Below, one piece after another: positions 1-10,427 of a stretch of 64,000 nucleotides of DNA (positions are counted from its first letter, which is position 1; each line of letters begins with the position of its first letter). The stretch covers positions 28,091,540-28,155,539 of the forward strand of contig NC_091134.1 in assembly GCF_041381155.1 (NCBI RefSeq), in the 5' to 3' direction. The notes beneath the pieces were generated by a model. It saw only the letters and a program-made list of their open reading frames with translations, was not told the DNA's origin and made no database searches. The translations under genes were made by a program, and so were the position numbers. The stretch is from Argopecten irradians. Lineage: Eukaryota > Mollusca > Bivalvia > Pectinida > Pectinidae.

Positions 1-285
1 AATCATATTAACAAACTAGTTAGCCATCTATGGCAGCATGCTACAGGCATATTTTTAGGTATCTATGCCTTCTAGAACTTCACAAGAATTCATTGGAGAT
101 ATCAGGTTTTTTGACCCTGTGACCTTGAATATGGGTCAATTATATAAACAAACGTGATAGCCAATTTTGTCAGCATGCTACAGGCCTTATATGCCTTATT
201 GAATTTCATAAGAAGTCATTTGAAGATTTAAGGATTTTTCCCATGTGACCTTGAATGAAGGCCAAGGTCAATCATAAAAACAAAC
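1..285. repeat. imperfect ~135-bp tandem repeat
   Basis: The word ACAAAC followed by an AGCATGCTACAGG block recurs near positions 11 and 148, and ACAAAC again near 280, giving spacings of 137 and 132 bp. Each unit ends in a tgaccttgaat block followed by a variant of gtcaaggtcaat. The same words occur in the satellite blocks at 52.4 and 57.2 kb, so this is probably an outlying member of that satellite superfamily. Confidence 0.6.
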
Positions 286-448
286 TACATCGAGCCCTTA
301 ACGAAATATTGACAAAAGTTTAAAACCGGAAGTGAGGTCATAGCGGCAATATTGGATTTTTTAACAACATAAAAATCCTGCTGTCACACAATGGCATATC
401 CTTTATTATTCGGAGATCATTTGAATATAACTTTCTGTACAAAATAAT
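286..448. other. unassigned AT-rich sequence
   Basis: No tRNA, long frame, tandem repeat or terminal repeat is visible here. It lies between the ~135-bp repeats and the first copy of the 1.07-kb duplication. Confidence 0.4.
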
Positions 449-865
449 AAAAAACAGAACAAAAGCAATAGAAAGGTCTTTTAGCCCAAAAGAAAAGTCC
501 TAATAAAACAAAAATGTACCCAAAACAAAAATGCAAAAAAAATTAAGATTATTTAGAGATAAATACAGAAGTAAAACAGATAAAGATTATGCGTCCTTAT
601 CGACTACATTTACCTGTGGTGAGGAGCAATGTTAAATGAGAATCAAGTTGTTTGATAGAACCATCATCTTCACAAGAGCTCAATCAAGGTATACTATAGA
701 ATTCTCACTGTGGCGTTTAAACAGTTTTTTAACATCATTATGATTATATATAAAATAATGAAACTTCAATTAAAACCCTCTTTTATCCATTTTTCTGCAT
801 GGCTAAAAGAAATTGGTCTGAGATATATTTGTTCTTCCAATGGCATTTTTCTTGAAAAAGTATAT

Positions 866-981
866 TGTCAGAACTGAGTTTCGAACCCACGCCTACATAC
901 GTGGACCAGAACACTCGGCTTACACAGTGATCAGGCTATACAACTTGAGTTTTGCGCCTTAGACCGCTCGGCCATCCTGAC
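866..981 (-). pseudogene. tRNA-Leu(CAA)-like copy, probable pseudogene
   Basis: Read on the minus strand this is a 116-bp tRNA-Leu with the start GTCAGGATGGCCGAGCGG, anticodon CAA, an intron after the base 3' of the anticodon, and the end TTCTGACA. The acceptor stem and A box are intact. The 5' anticodon stem is CAAAA opposite TCTGG, which leaves two mismatches, and the T stem is weakened (GTGGG opposite CTCAG). An A5 run at 855-859 would read as a pol III T5 terminator. It could be weakly transcribed, but the paired defects favour a pseudogene. Confidence 0.75.
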
Positions 982-1363
982 ATACTTATACAACTTATTG
1001 TAGTGTATTTCAATGTGTTGATTTTCGCTTTGAATTTATTATTGATGTGCATTTCAAAGCCAAAGCCAAAAATATGACTTTTGAAATAATCATTTCCGCG
1101 TCAAATAGCAAAATGCAGCATAAAAAAATCGAAAACTATCTGTTCTTAAACCACGATGAAAACTGATAATGATGAATAAGATAAACATGTTGTGTGATCC
1201 CTTGTGCAGCCTAAGTCTTACATCACGAGATACTATTCCATCAAAATAAAAACGATGTCAAAATGATTGAATTCATGACTGTATGATAAAAGATTTTAAA
1301 AATGTTTATCGTGAAATGTTGAATATCCCAATATGATTTACATTCTGTTCGTATTATTATCAA

Positions 1364-1481
1364 GTAAGGATAGCCGAGCAGTCGACAGACTCAAGGTACA
1401 TTGTACATAGCCTTCTCATTTTGTGAGCCGAGTGTTATGGTCCACGTACGTGGGCGTGGGTTCGGAATTCTACTTCTGACA
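1364..1481 (+). pseudogene. tRNA-Leu-like copy with shortened D arm
   Basis: The copy keeps CAGACTCAAG with the CAA anticodon and the 3' half of a tRNA-Leu. The D-arm region is about six bases shorter than in the array gene, the 5' end reads GTAAGGATAGCC, and the T loop carries an extra G (GGTTCGGAATTC). The intron is longer (about 39 bp). These changes break the A and B boxes. It is followed by a T7 run. Confidence 0.75.
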
Positions 1482-1702
1482 CTGATTTTTTTGTTACCTT
1501 TCCAAAGTTATCGTTATATCGGTAGAACTTGAGAAGAAGTATATGTGTTTTCAAGATGGCGGCTGTGGCGGCCATCTTGGATTTCGGATCGACCCGAAAA
1601 ATAACAACACTTTGTCGGGACCATCTCAGGATCATTTCAGGTAAGTTTCAGCTCAATCCCACTGGTCAAACTTGAGAAGAAGTTCAAAATGTGAAAAGTT
1701 AA

Positions 1703-1796
1703 CGCACGGCGGACGGCGCACGGCGCACGGCGGACGGCGCACGGCGCACGGCGGACGGCGCACGGCGCACGGCGGACGGCGCACGACGACGGACGA
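1703..1796. repeat. GC-rich heptamer microsatellite
   Basis: Tandem heptamers of the forms GCGCACG and GCGGACG alternate in a 21-bp super-period. The base composition contrasts sharply with the AT-rich surroundings. The reverse-strand frame across it (Arg-Arg-Pro-Pro-Cys repeats) is a by-product of the repeat. Confidence 0.9.
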
Positions 1797-1809
1797 AACA
1801 TGATGACTA

Positions 1810-1843
1810 TAGGTCATCCTGACCCTTCGGGTCAGATGACCTA
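1810..1843 (+). other. terminal stem-loop of the dispersed repeat
   Basis: A 15-bp stem with one bulged C and a three-base TTC loop. It lies at the 3' limit of the dispersed repeat, directly before the second copy of the 1.07-kb duplication. Confidence 0.75.
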
Positions 1844-2259
1844 AAAAACAGAACAAAAGCAATAGAAAGGTCTTTTAGCCCAAAAGAAAAGTCCTAATAA
1901 AACAAAAATGTACCCAAAACAAAAATGCAAAAAAAATTAAGATTATTTAGAGATAAATACAGAAGTAAAACAGATAAAGATTATGCGTCCTTATCGACTA
2001 CATTTACCTGTGGTGAGGAGCAATGTTAAATGAGAATCAAGTTGTTTGATAGAACCATCATCTTCACAAGAGCTCAATCAAGGTATACTATAGAATTCTC
2101 ACTGTGGCGTTTAAACAGTTTTTTAACATCATTATGATTATATATAAAATAATGAAACTTCAATTAAAACCCTCTTTTATCCATTTTTCTGCATGGCTAA
2201 AAGAAATTGGTCTGAGATATATTTGTTCTTCCAATGGCATTTTTCTTGAAAAAGTATAT

Positions 2260-2375
2260 TGTCAGAACTGAGATTCGAACCCACGCCTACATACGTGGAC
2301 CAGAACACTCGGCTTACACAGTGATCAGGCTATACAACTTGAGTCTTGCGCCTTAGACCGCTCGGCCATCCTGAC
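2260..2375 (-). pseudogene. tRNA-Leu(CAA)-like copy, minus strand
   Basis: Paralogue of the minus-strand copy at 866-981. Here the 5' anticodon stem is CAAGA, leaving one mismatch against TCTGG instead of two, and the T loop has the normal TTCGAAT. It is therefore the better-preserved of the pair. The T stem still ends in CTCAG, so function is doubtful. Confidence 0.7.
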
Positions 2376-2756
2376 ATACTTATACAACTTATTGTAGTGT
2401 ATTTCAATGTGTTGATTTTCGCTTTGAATTTATTATTGATGTGCATTTCAAAGCCAAAGCCAAAAATATGACTTTTGAAATAATCATTTCCGCGTCAAAT
2501 AGCAAAATGCAGCATAAAAAATCGAAAACTATCTGTTCTTAAACCACGATGAAAACTGATAATGATGAATAAGATAAACATGTTGTGTGATCCCTTGTGC
2601 AGCCTAAGTCTTACATCACGAGATACTATTCCATCAAAATAAAAACGATGTCAAAATGATTGAATTCATGACTGTATGATAAAAGATTTTAAAAATGTTT
2701 ATCGTGAAATGTTGAATATCCCAATATGATTTACATTCTGTTCGAATTATTATCAA

Positions 2757-2873
2757 GTAAGGATAGCCGAGCAGTCGACAGACTCAAGGTACATTGTACA
2801 TAGCCTTCTCATTTTGTGAGCCGAGTGTTATGGTCCACGTACGTGGGCGTGGGTTCGAATTCTACTTCTGACA
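2757..2873 (+). pseudogene. tRNA-Leu-like copy at the left edge of the array
   Basis: It has the same shortened D arm and long intron as the copy at 1364, but a normal GGTTCGAAT T loop. A T7 run follows. By position it is the first tRNA of the tandem array, 2,288 bp before the first intact gene. Confidence 0.75.
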
Positions 2874-3431
2874 CTGATTTTTTTGTTACCTTTCCAAAGT
2901 TATCGTTATATCTAACAGTTGATTTGCTAATAATTTTTTTATTACGAATGAGTTCTTATTATGACAATGTCATTGAAGCATGTATATAACGGATGACAAT
3001 ATAATAATATTTATTGTCATTTTGGCGGATATTCCGCTTACCTCTGACTTTCATGTAAACAAAAGATAATTATGTACAAAATAGCATAAACAGTTATCAC
3101 ATTAACGCACAATTAGAATTATCACAGAATTAAATTTACCAACATCAATGCTTAGCCAGCAGGTAATCTGTATACAACAATGCCTGATATACCTATGTGC
3201 TTTTGTAGTAAAGATGGTAAAAATTGACAACATGCACGCTAGTAAAGTGTTAAAATGCAGTGTTGAGCATATCTAAAGGTATACTAGCTAGTAAATAGTT
3301 TAATCGTGCACTGTTGAATGTTCTGGAGCAGGAAATTATTTCACACTTAACCCCTATCAATAACAAGGATTAGAATAAGCTCCATGTTTTGGTACCTGGA
3401 TACGGGCATCTTTAAAACATTTGAAATCGTT

Positions 3432-3858
3432 ACCAAGATAGTTTGATACAAATTCGGTTACACCATTGGACAGCATGCATTATACCTCTTTTGAATTTCG
3501 AATAGTCCTTGATAGGTAATTATCGATTCACAATAAAGTGAACATGTCTATTGACGGTGTATCGAATTGGGATCTAGTGTTTATATAGCTGGCTGTTTTT
3601 GGGCCTATGACGGTTATTGTAAAAGGTACAACCATTCCTTGACTATGCTACTAAAAGTTAATTGTGGAAAATGATAGATATGGAAAAAACATGGATGGTT
3701 CTTATTAACCCTAAACTGTGATTAAGTTTAGACACAATGGATGAGATATTATCTGACCAGGATAAATGCTCGTCGATTTTTACACATAGATGTTGATACA
3801 TAGTTATGTACCTATTTTTTTCAAAATATATGGTACATTTGTCAAGCATTTCAAGCAA
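3432..3858 (-). mobile_element. LINE reverse transcriptase C-terminal remnant, unit 1
   Basis: On the minus strand the frame at 3658-3858 contains KIDEHLSWSDNISSIVSKLN. This matches the pattern that follows the catalytic core of many non-LTR reverse transcriptases (LGV-IDE-LSW-DHI---K----LG-L). About 200 bp further along the same strand comes a stretch matching the LPIKDYLKFKRGI tail motif. The order and strand fit a 3' LINE fragment of CR1/L2/jockey type, clade unresolved. The upstream catalytic part is absent. This copy reads LGLIRTIHVF where the others read LGLLKTFHVF. Confidence 0.6.
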
Positions 3859-4096
3859 GTTTTTGTTTTGATTTAACTATTATGCATCGAGTTTTTTATT
3901 TACTCACTATATTGTCGGAGCACAAATATTGTACTTATATCAGATCATATTATAATTGATCCTGAACGTGACACAGTTACCAGAGCATACTGAAGACGAT
4001 TTAAGTCCACAGTAAATTTGTAATCAAACTTCACGGTAATAATAGCCATTAAAATAAATAAGATTTGGTATCGTGATGTCGTGATGAAAGTAGCAA

Positions 4097-4210
4097 GTCA
4101 GGATGGCCGAGCAGTTCAAGGCGCAAAACTCAAGGTGCATAGCCTTCTCACTCTGTGAGTCGAGTGTCTGGCCCACGTATGTGGCCAAGGTTCGAATCCC
4201 ACTTCTGACA
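4097..4210 (+). pseudogene. tRNA-Leu copy B, unit 1
   Basis: This is the second tRNA-Leu of the unit. The D loop has AGTTC in place of GGTCT, which spoils the A box and the conserved G18-G19. The 5' anticodon stem is CAAAA against TCTGG (two mismatches). The acceptor stem and anticodon are kept; the B box is kept although its flank reads GGCCAAGGTTCG here. Probably not a working tRNA. Confidence 0.75.
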
Positions 4211-4317
4211 ATGATATTTGTTCAATAATTTTGTTTTCGTTAATAATAAACTCTCTCATAAGGTAGACTTCCTCTTAATTTGGTTATTACTAAATAGAAA
4301 TATCACATTTTTATACA

Positions 4318-4590
4318 AAGTGGTTTGATTACTTGTAGAAACGCGTTAAACGTTAAAATATTGTTGTCAACGTATGTGCCGTGGGTTCGAATCCCACTTC
4401 TGACAATGATATTTGTTCAATAATTTTGTTTTCGTATAATAATAAACTCTAGGTTTGTTACTTAGAAACAGTTAATAATATTGTTGGTAGAGCCGTGGTT
4501 CGAACCACTTCTGACTGATAATTTTGGTTAATTAAACTCTATCATAATAGACTTCCTCTAATTTGGTTATACTAAATAGAAATATCACAT
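4318..4590 (+). repeat. local re-duplication of tRNA-B 3' end and flank
   Basis: Unit 1 has ~274 extra bases between copy B and the next tRNA gene (948 bp against 674 bp in unit 2). They consist of two further pieces of the 3' half of copy B (4367-4405 and 4481-4515), each with its atgatatttgttcaataatt flank. The junction reads ATATTGTTGTC followed by the tRNA variable arm. Traces of this junction reappear at 11,363, 26,180 and 31,150. Confidence 0.75.
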
Positions 4591-5051
4591 TTTTATACAA
4601 AGTGGTTTGATTACTTGTAGAAACCACGTTAAACGTTAAAATATTGTAAACAGAAAACGGTGAACTACGGTATACAGGGAGGGAAATGTGGGTAATGTTA
4701 ACTAATAACCTCTCTTTCTGCTTTATGATCCAAAGCACCTAGTAAATCAGATAGTTGTTTCCTATAAGAGAGATAATCATAACGAACCTGGCGGTTATCT
4801 GCCACCCATACATTGTACCGTTTGAGGCTTATCGTCATACCTGTAATACTAAATATTTTAAGTATGAAGAAGGTATAAGTAATTGTTGTAATATCAGTCA
4901 ATTATGGTACATAATAGTAGATAAACTGATAGCTATTTTCTTTTGAGAGATTTAGACAATGTAGTAAGAATAATCCTAAGTCATATGAAGGTGACACAAT
5001 AAGTGGAGTACATCGTGATAATACATCGAAGGTATGGTTAAGTAGTCAGGA

Positions 5052-5062
5052 TGGCCGAGCGG
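5052..5062 (+). promoter_or_regulatory. pol III A box of tRNA-Leu
   Basis: TGGCCGAGCGG matches the TFIIIC A-box consensus (TRGYNNARNGG). It is given once as the type example; the other intact genes have the same word eight bases from their start. Confidence 0.85.
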
Positions 5063-5082
5063 TCTAAGGCGCCAGACTCAAG

Positions 5083-5114
5083 GTATATAGCCTTCTCACT
5101 GAATGAGTCGAGTG
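5083..5114 (+). other. tRNA intron
   Basis: A 32-bp insert between the base 3' of the anticodon and TTCTGG. It contains a small CTCA/TGAG hairpin. Both splice points fall in the anticodon loop as required by the tRNA splicing endonuclease. Confidence 0.9.
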
Positions 5115-5138
5115 TTCTGGTCCACGTATGTGGGCGTG

Positions 5139-5149
5139 GGTTCGAATCC
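5139..5149 (+). promoter_or_regulatory. pol III B box of tRNA-Leu
   Basis: GGTTCGAATCC, a perfect B box inside the T arm. The A-to-B distance is stretched by the intron and long variable arm to about 77 bp start to start, still within the range TFIIIC tolerates. Confidence 0.85.
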
Positions 5150-5165
5150 CACTTCTGACACTATA

Positions 5166-5170
5166 TTTTT
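5166..5170 (+). terminator. pol III T5 terminator
   Basis: A TTTTT run starting six bases after the discriminator base. It is conserved after every intact copy in the array. Confidence 0.85.
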
Positions 5171-5948
5171 GTTACATTTCTAAAGGTATATATTTAATAG
5201 TTGATTCTCTATTTCAAAATTTTATTATTACGAATGAGTTGCAAATATGTTAATGTCATTAATGCATGTTTACTAAAAAAAGGTTTCCAATTCAATGTGC
5301 ACATCATGCATAAATCAGCTAATGGGAAATGTTATCAAGTATTGGTAAATAAGTTATATATGGAGTAACATTAAACTTTATCGATTAGGAATGAGAACAT
5401 CTTTAGCAAAGCCTACCTTTCTGTTAGTAGAATTGGTTAGTCATTATAACGTATCACAGATAATAATATACAAAAAGTTAATTTGTCATCATATGATGGA
5501 TGGAAAAAATAAAGAAATTAAATTTATTATCCATTATCTACAGTAAACAAAACATAAGTATGTAAAAAAAATATGAATACATATATATCATAGAAAATGT
5601 TAAGCCCACAGTTATCACATAAAAGCACAATTTGAATTATTATAGAATTAAATCTACCAACATTGATGCTTAGCCAGCAGGTAATCTGTATACAACAATG
5701 CCTGACATACCTATGTGATTTTGTAGCAAAGATGGTAAAAATTGACAACATGCACGCTAGTAAAGTGTTAAAATGCAGTGTTGAGCATATCTAAAGGTAT
5801 ACTAGCTAGTAAATAGTTTAATCGTGCACTGTTGAATGTTCTGGAGCAGGAAATTATTTCACAATTAACCCCTATCAATGACAAGGATTAGAATAAGCTC
5901 CATGTTTTGGTACCTGGATACGGGCATCTTTCAAACATTTGAAATCGT

Positions 5949-6372
5949 TACCAAGATAGTTTGATAAAAATTCGGTTACACCATTGGACAGCATGCATTA
6001 TACCTCTTTTGAATTTCAAATAGTCCTTGATAGGTAACTATCGATTCACAATAAAGTGAACATGTCTATTGACGGTGTATCGAATTGGGATCTAGTGTTT
6101 ATATAGCTGGCTGTTTTGGGCCTATGACGGTTATTGTAAAAGGTACAACCATTCCTTGACTATGCTACTAAAAGTTAATTGTGAAAAAAGATAGATATGG
6201 AAAAAACATGGAAGGTTTTTAGTAACCCTAAACTGTGATTAAGTTTAGACACAATGGATGAGATATTATCTGACCAGGATAAATGCTCGTCGATTTTTAC
6301 ACATAGATGTTGATACATAGTTATGTACCTATTTTTTTTCAAAATATATGGTACATTTGTCAAGCATTTCAA
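5949..6372 (-). mobile_element. LINE reverse transcriptase remnant, unit 2
   Basis: The reverse transcriptase tail motif lies at 6175-6372 and the LPIKDYLKFKRGI stretch at about 5949-6036, both on the minus strand and in the order expected for a LINE C-terminus. The two parts are in different frames with stops between, so the fragment is dead. The N-terminal catalytic part is missing. Confidence 0.6.
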
Positions 6373-6614
6373 GCAAGTTTTTGTTTTGATTTAACTATTA
6401 TGCATCGAGTTTTTTATTTACTCACTATATTGTCGGAGCACAAATATTGTACTTATATCAGATCATATTATAATTGATCCTGAACGTGACACAGTTACCA
6501 GAGCATACTGAAGACGATTTAAGTCCACAGTAAATTTGTAATCAAACTTCACGGTAATAATAGCCATTAAAATAAATAAGATTTGGTATCGTGATGTCGT
6601 GATGAAAGTAGCAA

Positions 6615-6730
6615 GTCAGGATGGCCGAGCAGTTCAAGGCGCAAAACTCAAGGTGCATAGCCTTCTCACTCTGTGAGTCGAGTGTTCTGGTCCACGTATG
6701 TGGGCGTGGGTTCGAATCCCACTTCTGACA
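6615..6730 (+). pseudogene. tRNA-Leu copy B, unit 2
   Basis: Same D-loop and anticodon-stem damage as the other B copies. Its variable arm is TCCACGTATGTGGGC, identical to that of the intact A gene, unlike the GCCCACGTATGTGGCC form of most B copies. This suggests gene conversion from A to B. Confidence 0.75.
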
Positions 6731-7288
6731 ATGATATTTGTTCAATAATTTTGTTTTCGTTAATAATAAACTCTCTCATAAGGTAGACTTCCTCTTAATT
6801 TTTGGTTTATTACTAAATAGAAATATCACTCATTTTTATACAAAGTGGTTTGTTTACTTGTAGAAACCACGTTAAACGTTAAAATATTGTAAACAGAAAA
6901 CGGTGAACTAGCGGTATACAGGGAGGGAAATGTGGGTAATGTTAACTAATAACCTCTCTTTCTGCTTTATGATCCAAAGCACCTAGTAAATCAGATAGTT
7001 GTTTCCTATAAGAGAGATAATCATAACGAACCTGGCGGTTATCTGCCACCCATACATTGTACCGTTTGAGGCTTATCGTCATACCTGTAATACTAAATAT
7101 TTTAAGTATGAAGAAGGTATAAGTAATTGTTGTAATATCAGTCAATTATGGTACATAATAGTAGATAAACTGATAGCTATTTTCTTTTGAGAGATTTAGA
7201 CAATGTAGTAAGAATAATCCTAAGTCATATGAAGGTGACACAATTAGTGGAGTACATCGTGATAATACATCGAAGGTATGGTTAAGTA

Positions 7289-7404
7289 GTCAGGATGGCC
7301 GAGCGGTCTAAGGCGCCAGACTCAAGGTATATAGCCTTCTCACTGAATGAGTCGAGTGTTCTGGTCCACGTATGTGGGCGTGGGTTCGAATCCCACTTCT
7401 GACA
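7289..7404 (+). tRNA. tRNA-Leu(CAA) with intron, unit 2
   Basis: All 116 bases match the gene at 5045, including the intron. The T5 terminator is at 7410-7414. Confidence 0.95.
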
Positions 7405-8188
7405 CTATATTTTTGTTACATTTCTAAAGGTATATATTTAATAGTTGATTCTCTATTTCAAAATTTTATTATTACGAATGAGTTGCAAATATGTTTATGT
7501 CATTAATGCATGTTTACTAAAAAAAGGTTTCCAATTCAATGTGCACATCATGCATAAATCAGCTAATGGGAAATGTTATCAAGTATTGGTAAATAAGTTA
7601 TATATGGAGTAACATTAAACTTTATCGATTAGGAATGAGAACATCTTTAGCAAAGCCTACCTTTCTGTTAGTAGAATTGGTTAGTCATTATAACGTATCA
7701 CAGATAATAATATACAAAAAGTTAATTTGTCATCATATGATGGATGGAAAAAATAAAGAAATTAAATTTATTATCCATTATCTACAGTAAACAAAACATA
7801 AGTATGTAAAAAATATAAATACGTCTATCATAGAAAATGTTAAGCCCACAGTTATCACATAAAAGCACAATTTGAATTATTATAGAATTAAATCTACCAA
7901 CATCAATGCTTAGCCAGCAGGTAATCTGTATACAACAATGCCTGACATACCTATGTGCTTTTGTAGCAAAGATGGTAAAAATTGACAACATGCACGCTAG
8001 TAAAGTGTTAAAATGCAGTGTTGAGCATATCTAAAGGTATACTAGCTAGTAAATAGTTTAATCGTGCACTGTTGAATGTTCTGGAGCAGGAAATTATTTC
8101 ACAATTAACCCCTATCAATAACAAGGATTAGAATAAGCTCCATGTTTTGGTACCTGGATACGGGCATCTTTAAAACATTTGAAATCGT

Positions 8189-8611
8189 TACCAAGATAGT
8201 TTGATAAAAATTCGGTTACACCATTGGACAGCATGCATTATACCTCTTTTGAATTTCAAATAGTCCTTGATAGGTAACTATCGATTCACAATAAAGTGAA
8301 CATGTCTATTGACGGTGTATCGAATTGGGATCTAGTGTTTATATAGCTGGCTGTTTTGGGCCTATGACGGTTATTGTAAAAGGTACAACCATTCCTTGAC
8401 TATGCTACTAAAAGTTAATTGTGAAAAAAGATAGATATGGAAAAAACATGGAAGGTTTTTAGTAACCCTAAATTGTGATTAAGTTTAGACACAATGTATG
8501 AGATATTATCTAACCAGGATAAATGCTAGTCGATTTTTACACATAGATGTTGATACATAGTTATGTACCTATTTTTTTCAAAATATATGGTACATTTGTC
8601 AAGCATTTCAA
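8189..8611 (-). mobile_element. LINE reverse transcriptase remnant, unit 3
   Basis: Same fragment as at 5949-6372. It carries private substitutions, for example a TAG-creating change in the block that reads EHLSW elsewhere, so its frame is even less open. Confidence 0.55.
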
Positions 8612-8853
8612 GCAAGTTTTTGTTTTGATTTAACTATTATGCATCGAGTTTTTTATTTACTCACTATATTGTCGGAGCACAGATATTGTACTTATATCAG
8701 ATCATATTATAATTGATCCTGAACGTGACACAGTTACCAGAGCATACTGAAGACGATTTAAGTCCACAGTAAATTTGTAATCAAACTTCACGGTAATAAT
8801 AGCCATTAAAATAAATAAGATTTGGTATCGTGATGTCGTGATGAAAGTAGCAA

Positions 8854-8968
8854 GTCAGGATGGCCGAGCAGTTCAAGGCGCAAAACTCAAGGTGCATAGC
8901 CTTCTCACTCTGTGAGTCGAGTGTTCTGGCCACGTATGTGGCCGTGGGTTCGAATCCCACTTCTGACA
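8854..8968 (+). pseudogene. tRNA-Leu copy B, unit 3
   Basis: B-type D loop and anticodon stem. One base is missing in the variable arm (TGGCCACGTATG). Confidence 0.75.
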
Positions 8969-9525
8969 ATGATATTTGTTCAATAATTTTGTTTTCGTTA
9001 ATAATAAAACTCTCATCATAAGGTAGACTTCCTCTTAATTTGGTTATTACTAAATAGAAATATCACATATTTTTATACAAAGTGGTTTGATTACTTGTAG
9101 AAACCACGTTAAACGTTAAAATATTGTAAACAGAAAACGGTGAACTAGCGGTATACAGGGAGGGAAATGTGGGTTATGTTAACTAATAACCTCTCTTTCT
9201 GCTTTATGATCCAAAGCACCTAGTAAATCAGATAGTTGTTTCCTATAAGAGAGATAATCATAACGAACCTGGCGGTTATCTGCCACCCATACATTGTACC
9301 GTTTGAGGCTTATCGTCATACCTGTAATACTAAATATTTTAAGTATGAAGAAGGTATAAGTAATTGTTGTAATATCAGTCAATTATGGTACATAATAGTA
9401 GATAAACTGATAGCTATTTTCTTTTGAGAGATTTAGACAATGTAGTAAGAATAATCCTAAGTCATATGAAGGTGACACAATAAGTGGAGTACATCGTGAT
9501 AATACATCGAAGGTATGGTTAAGTA

Positions 9526-9641
9526 GTCAGGATGGCCGAGCGGTCTAAGGCGCCAGACTCAAGGTATATAGCCTTCTCACTGAATGAGTCGAGTGTTCTG
9601 GTCCACGTATGTGGGCGTGGGTTCGAATCCCACTTCTGACA
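9526..9641 (+). tRNA. tRNA-Leu(CAA) with intron, unit 3
   Basis: Identical to the gene at 5045 over all 116 bases, with the same T5 terminator downstream. Confidence 0.95.
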
Positions 9642-10427
9642 CTATATTTTTGTTACATTTCTAAAGGTATATATTTAATAGTTGATTCTCTATTTCAAAA
9701 TTTTATTATTACGAATGAGTTGCAAATATGTTTATGTCATTAATGCATGTTTACTAAAAAAAGGTTTCCAATTCAATGTGCACATCATGCATAAATCAGC
9801 TAATGGGAAATGTTATCAAGTATTGGTAAATAAGTTATATATGGAGTAACATTAAACTTTATCGATTAGGAATGAGAACATCTTTAGCAAAGCCTACCTT
9901 TCTGTTAGTAGAATTGGTTAGTCATTATAACGTATCACAGATAATAATATACAAAAAGTTAATTTGTCATCATATGATGGATGGAAAAAATAAAGAAATT
10001 AAATTTATTATCCATTATCTACAGTAAACAAAACATAAGTATGTAAAAAAATATAAATACATATATCATAGAAAATGGTAAGCCCACAGTTATCACATAA
10101 AAGCACAATTTGAATTATTATAGAATTAAATCTACCAACATCAATGCTTAGCCAGCAGGTAATCTGTATACAACAATGCCTGACATACCTATGTGCTTTT
10201 GTAGCAAAGATGGTAAAAATTGACAACATGCACGCTAGTAAAGTGTTAAAATGCAGTGTTGAGCATATCTAAAGGTATACTAGCTAGTAAATAGTTTAAT
10301 CGTGCACTGTTGAATGTTCTGGAGCAGGAAATTATTTCACAATTAACCCCTATCAATAACAAGGATTAGAATAAGCTCCATGTTTTGGTACCTGGATACG
10401 GGCATCTTTAAAACATTTGAAATCGTT

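Larger units (their letters stand above)
449..1520. repeat. 1.07-kb direct duplication, copy 1
   Basis: This block is repeated almost without change at 1843-2912, at a constant offset of 1392-1394 bp. The few differences include single substitutions in the minus-strand tRNA copy, a one-base A-run change, and one extra G in the plus-strand tRNA copy. It contains a minus-strand tRNA-Leu copy (866-981) and a plus-strand one (1364-1481). The near identity implies a recent duplication or gene conversion. Confidence 0.9.
1521..1843 (+). mobile_element. hairpin-ended bivalve-type dispersed repeat
   Basis: The segment begins with ggtagaacttgagaagaag, passes through a GC-rich heptamer array (1703-1796) and ends in a stem-loop at 1810-1843. 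In that stem-loop TAGGTCAT pairs with ATGACCTA and CTGACCC pairs with GGGTCAG around a TTC loop. I recognise this kind of sequence from memory as a common dispersed repeat of scallops and other bivalves. Its class is not clear; a 3' hairpin would suit a Helitron-like non-autonomous element. It sits exactly between the two copies of the 1.07-kb duplication. Confidence 0.55.
1843..2912. repeat. 1.07-kb direct duplication, copy 2
   Basis: Near-identical partner of 449-1520. Its 3' end runs straight into the 2.24-kb array: its plus-strand tRNA copy (2757-2873) occupies the place of the first tRNA of the array, and sequence after 2912 matches the unit sequence that follows the tRNA genes. Confidence 0.9.
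5045..5160 (+). tRNA. tRNA-Leu(CAA) with intron, unit 1
   Basis: It decodes UUG leucine codons. The acceptor stem GTCAGGA pairs with TTCTGAC and A5160 is the discriminator. The anticodon stem CCAGA pairs with TCTGG, the anticodon CAA is at 5079-5081, and a 32-bp intron (5083-5114) follows the base 3' of the anticodon, the canonical nuclear position. The long variable arm TCCACGTATGTGGGC and T arm GTGGGTTCGAATCCCAC are intact. The mature length of 84 nt matches animal tRNA-Leu(CAA), and the intron also fits that isoacceptor. CCA is not encoded, as expected in animals. Identical copies lie in the next six units. Confidence 0.95.

Noticed and set aside
1653-1862. Arg/Pro-rich minus-strand frame
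   Set aside because: It is produced by the GC-rich heptamer microsatellite.
4698-4901. 67-codon minus-strand frame beginning MTDITTITYT, repeated in most clean units
   Set aside because: Same reasoning: conservation follows the unit, and spacer around it is just as conserved.
4755-4946. 63-codon plus-strand frame beginning MFPIREIIITNLAV, repeated in most clean units
   Set aside because: It recurs because the whole unit is repeated. It overlaps an equally conserved minus-strand frame, differs in length in some units and has no recognisable motif.
5527-5751. Minus-strand frame beginning MLSIFTIFATK, repeated in each unit
   Set aside because: It might extend the LINE remnant, but I could not match it to any LINE motif, so I did not include it.
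6542-6745. Minus-strand frames with WDSNPRPHTW or SEVGFEPTATY
   Set aside because: They are the antisense of the tRNA-B T arm and neighbouring bases; such peptides are a common artefact of tRNA genes.
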